This document shows positions 44,051 to 47,563 of a DNA stretch of 47,563 nucleotides, piece by piece (position 1 is the first letter of the stretch; every line of letters begins with the position of its first letter). The notes below the pieces were generated by a model. It worked only from the letters and a program-made list of their open reading frames with translations, was not told the origin of the DNA and searched no databases. This stretch comes from a virus. The stretch covers positions 1 through 47,563 of IMG/VR virus record IMGVR_UViG_3300015263_000348. One strand, written 5' to 3'. The position numbers and the translations under genes were made by a program.

Positions 44051-45286
44051 ATGTCTGGAATTGCTGGCCTTCGTGGCACCGGCGATTGGGGCACCGACGA
44101 GCGCCCCAAAAACTTCCGGCAAGGCATCCTTCGGTTTAATCCGAATGGTACTTCGCCAATCTTCGCGCTGACGGCGAAAGCTAAGAAGCGCACTGTCGAC
44201 GACCCCGAATTTGCGTGGTGGGCGGAAGGCAATTCGCTGATCCGTCTTCAGGTAAACGGGGCTCTCGGCGCCGCTGACACCCTCGTCACGGTAGACTCTC
44301 CCGACCCGAGTTCTTCGGCACTCGGCATCAACTATGGAACGGCGACGCATCTGAAGCCCGGCGACATCTTACTCGTCGAACCGGCGACGGATAATGCGAC
44401 GTTCGACCATGAGCTGATCGAAGTCGACTCCGTGTTGTCGGACACCCAATTCAACGTGAAGCGGGCGGCTGGCGGCACTTCGGCGGCTGCGATTGCCAAC
44501 GACGTGTGGCTGACCGTCATTGGGTCGTCCTACGCTGAAGGCACGTCGGCTCCGCGCGCTACGTCGCGCAATCCGGTGAAGTTCAGCAACTACACCCAAA
44601 TCTTCAAGGACTCCTACGAGATCACGGGCACTGCCGACGAGACTATGACTCGGACTGGCAATACCTGGTCGGAGGACAAGAAGCGCAAAGCTTTCAAGCA
44701 CTCTCAAGACATCGAAGCGGCGATCCTGTTCGGACGCGCGGCGGAGACGGTCGGGGACAATGGGAAGCCGAAACGCTACATGGGTGGACTGCGAAGCTTC
44801 ATTCCGTCGGCCAACGTCACGGTGTTCGGTGCGGCTGTCACGGCGGCCTCGTTCACTACGGCGGTTGCTCCGATCTTCGACTTCAACACCGGCGCTGGCG
44901 ACTCGCGGATGATGTTCTGCGGCGCTACGGCAGCTCTGGAGTTGGGCAAGATCTTCAACGCGGTGACGCAGGTTCGCTTGAACTCTGCGGAATACGTGAA
45001 GGTCTACGGAGTGGACTTCCAGAAGTTCATCCTCCCGATGGGGACGCTCTTGCTGAAGATCCACCCGTTGATGTCGCGGCACGGACTCTACAAGTCCTCT
45101 GCTTTCGTTGTTGACTTCGATGCTCTCAGCTACGTTGCGATGAAGAATCGCGACACGAAGTCCCACGACGATGTGCAGAACGCGGATGAGGACGTGCGTC
45201 GCGGCTACTTCCAAACCGAGTGCTCCGTCGAGGTCGACTACGGCGGCCTGACGATGGCGTATCTCGGCAAGATCAGCTCGACCTAA
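44051..45286 (+). CDS. Major capsid protein, SU10/DUF5309-like
   Basis: 411 residues from ATG 44051; a GTG at 44042 is possible. SIAGLRGTGDWG-like start, FSNYTQIFKDSYEITGTADE in the middle, KHSQDIEAAILFGRA, and the end RRGYFQTECSVEVDYGGLTM are typical of the SU10-type HK97-fold capsid family. A hairpin follows the gene. It should be the most abundant virion protein. Confidence 0.85.
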   Translation: MSGIAGLRGTGDWGTDERPKNFRQGILRFNPNGTSPIFALTAKAKKRTVDDPEFAWWAEGNSLIRLQVNGALGAADTLVTVDSPDPSSSALGINYGTATHLKPGDILLVEPATDNATFDHELIEVDSVLSDTQFNVKRAAGGTSAAAIANDVWLTVIGSSYAEGTSAPRATSRNPVKFSNYTQIFKDSYEITGTADETMTRTGNTWSEDKKRKAFKHSQDIEAAILFGRAAETVGDNGKPKRYMGGLRSFIPSANVTVFGAAVTAASFTTAVAPIFDFNTGAGDSRMMFCGATAALELGKIFNAVTQVRLNSAEYVKVYGVDFQKFILPMGTLLLKIHPLMSRHGLYKSSAFVVDFDALSYVAMKNRDTKSHDDVQNADEDVRRGYFQTECSVEVDYGGLTMAYLGKISST

Positions 45287-45300
45287 TAGAAAGGCGAGCG

Positions 45301-45326
45301 GGGGAGGGGGAATCGTCCCCCTCTCC
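45301..45326 (+). terminator. Hairpin after the capsid gene
   Basis: GGGGAGGGGG (45301-45310) pairs with 45317-45326 (ten pairs, one G-T) around a six-base loop. No T run follows, so it may slow or stabilise the capsid mRNA rather than stop transcription. Confidence 0.5.
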
Positions 45327-45354
45327 AACTGACGAACAAGGAAAGGTCAGTTCG

Positions 45355-45711
45355 ATGCGAAGTAACTTGGAAGGCGCAAAGCTCTACGGGAACCTGCTCC
45401 AGCGCGGCAACCGGCTCGGAATCCTCAACCAAACCTTGACGGGTACCACCGCAATTCCGGCCGATGCTCCGCACGTCTTGGCGCTCGATCCCGGCGGCGC
45501 GGCGCGTAACGTCACGCTCCCGGCCAACCCGAAGCCTGGTGACTGGTTCCTCCTCATCAACACGGCTGATGCCCTGGAGGTGATCACGGTTCAGAACTCG
45601 GCTGGTGGTGCACTTGTTCCGGCTTGTACGCCCACGCAGAGCGAGGTTGCGTTGATTGTCTATGTCAATGCGGCGCTCGGCTGGCGTAGCTTCGTTGGTG
45701 CTGGCGCCTAG
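45355..45711 (+). CDS. Capsid decoration or head-fibre-like protein
   Basis: 118 residues from ATG 45355 with ggaaaggtcagttcg upstream. A short helical start is followed by a beta domain: ARNVTLPANPKPGDWFLLIN, then VITVQNSAGG and LIVYVNAALGWRSFVGAGA. The TLPAN core resembles the modules in the fibres. Location right after the capsid gene and hairpins on both sides suggest a capsid surface protein. No exact family is recognised. Confidence 0.65.
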   Translation: MRSNLEGAKLYGNLLQRGNRLGILNQTLTGTTAIPADAPHVLALDPGGAARNVTLPANPKPGDWFLLINTADALEVITVQNSAGGALVPACTPTQSEVALIVYVNAALGWRSFVGAGA

Positions 45712-45718
45712 CGATTTG

Positions 45719-45747
45719 GGGGCGGTTCGCTCGCTGCGGATCGCCCC
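45719..45747 (+). terminator. Hairpin after the decoration-like gene
   Basis: Bases 45719-45730 pair with 45736-45747 (12 pairs, two wobbles) around a five-base loop, followed by TTAATCT. It begins eight bases after the stop and could be a weak terminator that sets the capsid-to-tail transcript ratio. Confidence 0.5.
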
Positions 45748-45777
45748 TTAATCTCACCTCTAACCACTGAGGGCGTC

Positions 45778-46404
45778 ATGTTACGAGACGAAGCCGTCGC
45801 TCGTATGCAGCAGGACTTGGGGTTCCGTTCAGATCGGGACACAGAGTGTGTTCTGCGATTGATCGAGGCCCAAGCCGATATGGAGCGCGGCAAAACACTC
45901 CCGAGATTCCTCCTACTTGAAGCTCAAACTTTAGCACTTACGGCTGGCGTCAGCACAGTGTCGCTGCCTAGTAATTTCCTTCGTCGCTCCAATCAAGTCC
46001 TTCGCTACACGCCTTCATCGACTGAAATCTCCCAAACTATTCCTTGGAAAGAATGGGACGCCGCCCTTCAAGCCTACATTGACAGTGATGCGAGCGGCCC
46101 GAAAGTGGCCGTTCTTCGCAGTGCAGACATCTACTTCCTTCCAGTTCCAGATGCAGCTTATTCGGTGTCCTGGTCCTATTATAAGAAGGACAGCACGCTA
46201 GAGACGAACATCGAGAATCTTTGGTTAGCCAATGCTCCGTATGTCTTAATTGGGTATGCGGGACGTCGTATGGCGCAAGCCATGAGAAATAAGGATGCGC
46301 TGTCCTTGTTTGATGATCTCTATAAGACAGCGCGAGCTACTCTGTTTCAAGAGCAAATCGTGCAAGAGTCTGAAGACGATTTGATTCTTGGAGCCAACAA
46401 CTAG
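45778..46404 (+). CDS. Adaptor/head-tail connector protein
   Basis: 208 residues. An N-terminal helical part (MLRDEAVARMQQDLGFRSDR and a long helix with EAQADME) is followed by LTAGVSTVSLPSNFLR and a helical end (YVLIGYAGRRMAQAMRNKDA). This is the usual order of podoviral gp4/gp6-like adaptor proteins that bind the portal. Position between capsid and fibre genes agrees. Confidence 0.75.
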   Translation: MLRDEAVARMQQDLGFRSDRDTECVLRLIEAQADMERGKTLPRFLLLEAQTLALTAGVSTVSLPSNFLRRSNQVLRYTPSSTEISQTIPWKEWDAALQAYIDSDASGPKVAVLRSADIYFLPVPDAAYSVSWSYYKKDSTLETNIENLWLANAPYVLIGYAGRRMAQAMRNKDALSLFDDLYKTARATLFQEQIVQESEDDLILGANN

Positions 46405-46413
46405 GGGATCGCT

Positions 46414-47563
46414 ATGGGTCTGGAAACCGGCACCTGGATCTCGGATTTAACTACTACCAATCCGGCCTCGGGTGATGCCATTAACCAAGGTGACGATCAC
46501 CTCCGCCTGATCAAGACGGTATTGAAGAACACGTTCCCTACCGCAACGAAGGCCTTCTATCACCCGAGCTCTGCTGCAAAGACTACTAACTATACTGTTC
46601 TGTCGTCGGATATGAATTCTATCTTGACGATGGACACGTCGGCAGGTACTAGAAGCTTTACGCTTCCCTCTCTTACCGCCAACGATAAGGGGTGGTCGTG
46701 TACTCTAGTCAAAATTGCCTCTGCTAATTCCTTGACGATTGTTGGCACCGTGAACGGTGCCGTTAATCCGGCCCTCACAACGCAGTATGCTTCAGCCACC
46801 GTTATGTGGACTGGAACGGCGTGGTTGGCACAATACAGCTTCTTCCCGCTAACGAGTGGGTTGACACTCCCTGATTTGACTGTCACTGGAGCCCTGGCGG
46901 CTGGTACCTTCTCCGCGGGAGCCTCAACTATATCCTCAACCTTGGGAGTGACGGGGAACTTCAGCGTTAATACCAACAAATTCACTGTTAATGCTACGTC
47001 GGGTGACGCCGCCGTTGCTGGTGTTTTAACGGTGACGGGAAATGCGGCACTTTCTACGGCGTCGTTGACGGGCGCCTTGACTGTCCCGGAAATCTCGTCA
47101 CCGGCTTCTCCCTCGGTGGGGTCGGTGAAGATCTATGCGAAGTCCGACAAGCTTCCCTATGCTAAGAATTCGAATGGGGATGAGCTGCCGCTAGTTGTGT
47201 TTCGCAATATGATAATGGTACGGGACGAGAAGACTTCAGGAACTGCTGGAGGCTCTGCTACAAGTGGCTCGTGGGGAACAAGAACACTAAATACCCAAGT
47301 TGTGAACAACATTTCTGGAGCGTCGCTGGCGGCAAATCAAGTTACACTTCCGGCTGGAACCTACTACGCGAAATGGTCGGTTCCGTTCTTCAGAACTAAC
47401 CTGTCGCAGAGTCGCCTATATAACGTGAGCGACGTGGCCGCTATTGGCTACGGCTCCAATACAGCAGAGGACGTCAATGTCGGGGGCGACCAGTCTGTAG
47501 GGGAATACTATTTCACTTTGGCGGCCTCTAAGACACTTGAAGTTCAATATCGTGTGGGCACTT
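46414..47563 (+). CDS. Tail fibre protein, N-terminal part (continues at base 1)
   Basis: The ATG at 46414 follows an aggggatcgct stretch and opens a frame that is still open at the window end. Joined through the 144-bp overlap it continues to the stop at 228-230 and encodes 411 residues. The N-terminus contains NQGDDHLRLIKTVLKNTFP, the conserved particle-attachment motif near the start of many phage tail fibres. Residues of about 60-150 form a beta-rich module with an RSFTLP core like that of other virion proteins here. The rest is Thr/Ser/Gly-rich, as expected of a trimeric fibre shaft. It sits between the adaptor gene and the lysis genes. The receptor is unknown. Confidence 0.85.
   Translation, partial: MGLETGTWISDLTTTNPASGDAINQGDDHLRLIKTVLKNTFPTATKAFYHPSSAAKTTNYTVLSSDMNSILTMDTSAGTRSFTLPSLTANDKGWSCTLVKIASANSLTIVGTVNGAVNPALTTQYASATVMWTGTAWLAQYSFFPLTSGLTLPDLTVTGALAAGTFSAGASTISSTLGVTGNFSVNTNKFTVNATSGDAAVAGVLTVTGNAALSTASLTGALTVPEISSPASPSVGSVKIYAKSDKLPYAKNSNGDELPLVVFRNMIMVRDEKTSGTAGGSATSGSWGTRTLNTQVVNNISGASLAANQVTLPAGTYYAKWSVPFFRTNLSQSRLYNVSDVAAIGYGSNTAEDVNVGGDQSVGEYYFTLAASKTLEVQYRVGT
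47420..47563. repeat. Right copy of 144-bp terminal direct repeat
   Basis: Identical to bases 1-144. Merging the two copies gives a 47,419-bp circle and restores a single fibre gene that starts at 46414 and stops at 228-230. Confidence 0.9.

Noticed and set aside
44369-45328. 319-codon minus-strand frame opposite the capsid gene
   Set aside because: Mirror frame of a codon-biased GC-rich gene; very Arg/Glu/His-rich and opposite a clear capsid protein.
1-47563. CRISPR array, tRNA genes, insertion sequences, integrase or lysogeny control genes
   Set aside because: I looked for repeat-spacer structure, cloverleaf-like segments, transposase motifs and tyrosine or serine recombinase motifs and saw none; a tRNA scan would be needed to exclude a degenerate tRNA.

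Overview
The window is an almost certainly complete genome of a double-stranded DNA tailed phage with a podovirus-type gene set: large terminase, portal, scaffold, SU10/DUF5309-like major capsid protein, adaptor, several fibres, a head-closure-like protein and a giant ejection-type virion protein. I found no tail tube, sheath or tape-measure gene. The first 144 bases are repeated exactly as the last 144 bases, and a tail-fibre gene runs off the right end and continues in frame at the left end, so the molecule closes to a circle of 47,419 bp. I see no integrase, excisionase, CI-like repressor, RNA polymerase or tRNA gene, which suggests a lytic phage using host transcription. The host cannot be read directly. 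A GTA_holin_3TM-like holin, a GH108 endolysin and a spike-base-like protein make an alphaproteobacterial host a reasonable guess, but this is inference.

Layout. Two blocks diverge from a control region (about 28,737-30,499) and converge, stop codon against stop codon, at 14,110/14,111. Rightward from 30,500 to the right end and on through 1-14,110: small tail proteins, a repetitive 1,915-residue fibre, terminase small-subunit candidate, PD-(D/E)XK protein, terminase, portal, scaffold, capsid, decoration-like protein, adaptor, fibre, lysis cassette (GH108 endolysin and three membrane proteins), a beta-rich virion protein, and internal virion proteins ending in a 2,342-residue polyvalent protein. 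That protein carries an Hsp90/MutL-type GHKL ATPase site, an HEXXH peptidase site and a PLxRFG-like domain.

Leftward from 28,736 to 14,111: many small early proteins (zinc-binding, VWA, ParB-like, coiled coil, DUF3820-like, deoxyribosyltransferase-like), then replication and recombination genes: RecB/Cas4-type nuclease, M15 peptidase, Sak4-like ATPase, ssDNA-binding candidate, ParB-methyltransferase fusion, UDG-exonuclease-polymerase N-half, dUTPase, polymerase C-half and a DUF3987 ATPase. The family A DNA polymerase is thus in two genes with the dUTPase gene between the halves, all joined by start/stop overlaps.

The control region holds two arrays of five 13-bp units in opposite orientation, 210 bp apart, a good candidate for a replication origin or operator; several sigma70-like leftward promoters; a terminator; and a 17-bp perfect inverted repeat. 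A lone leftward gene (29,500-30,066) with its own promoter and terminator lies here.

The strongest new signal is a shared C-terminal peptide, (S/T)IDDL followed by L/I and usually one more residue, at the very end of five otherwise unrelated leftward proteins, usually after a Pro/basic disordered linker. It looks like a phage-specific docking tag for a common partner.
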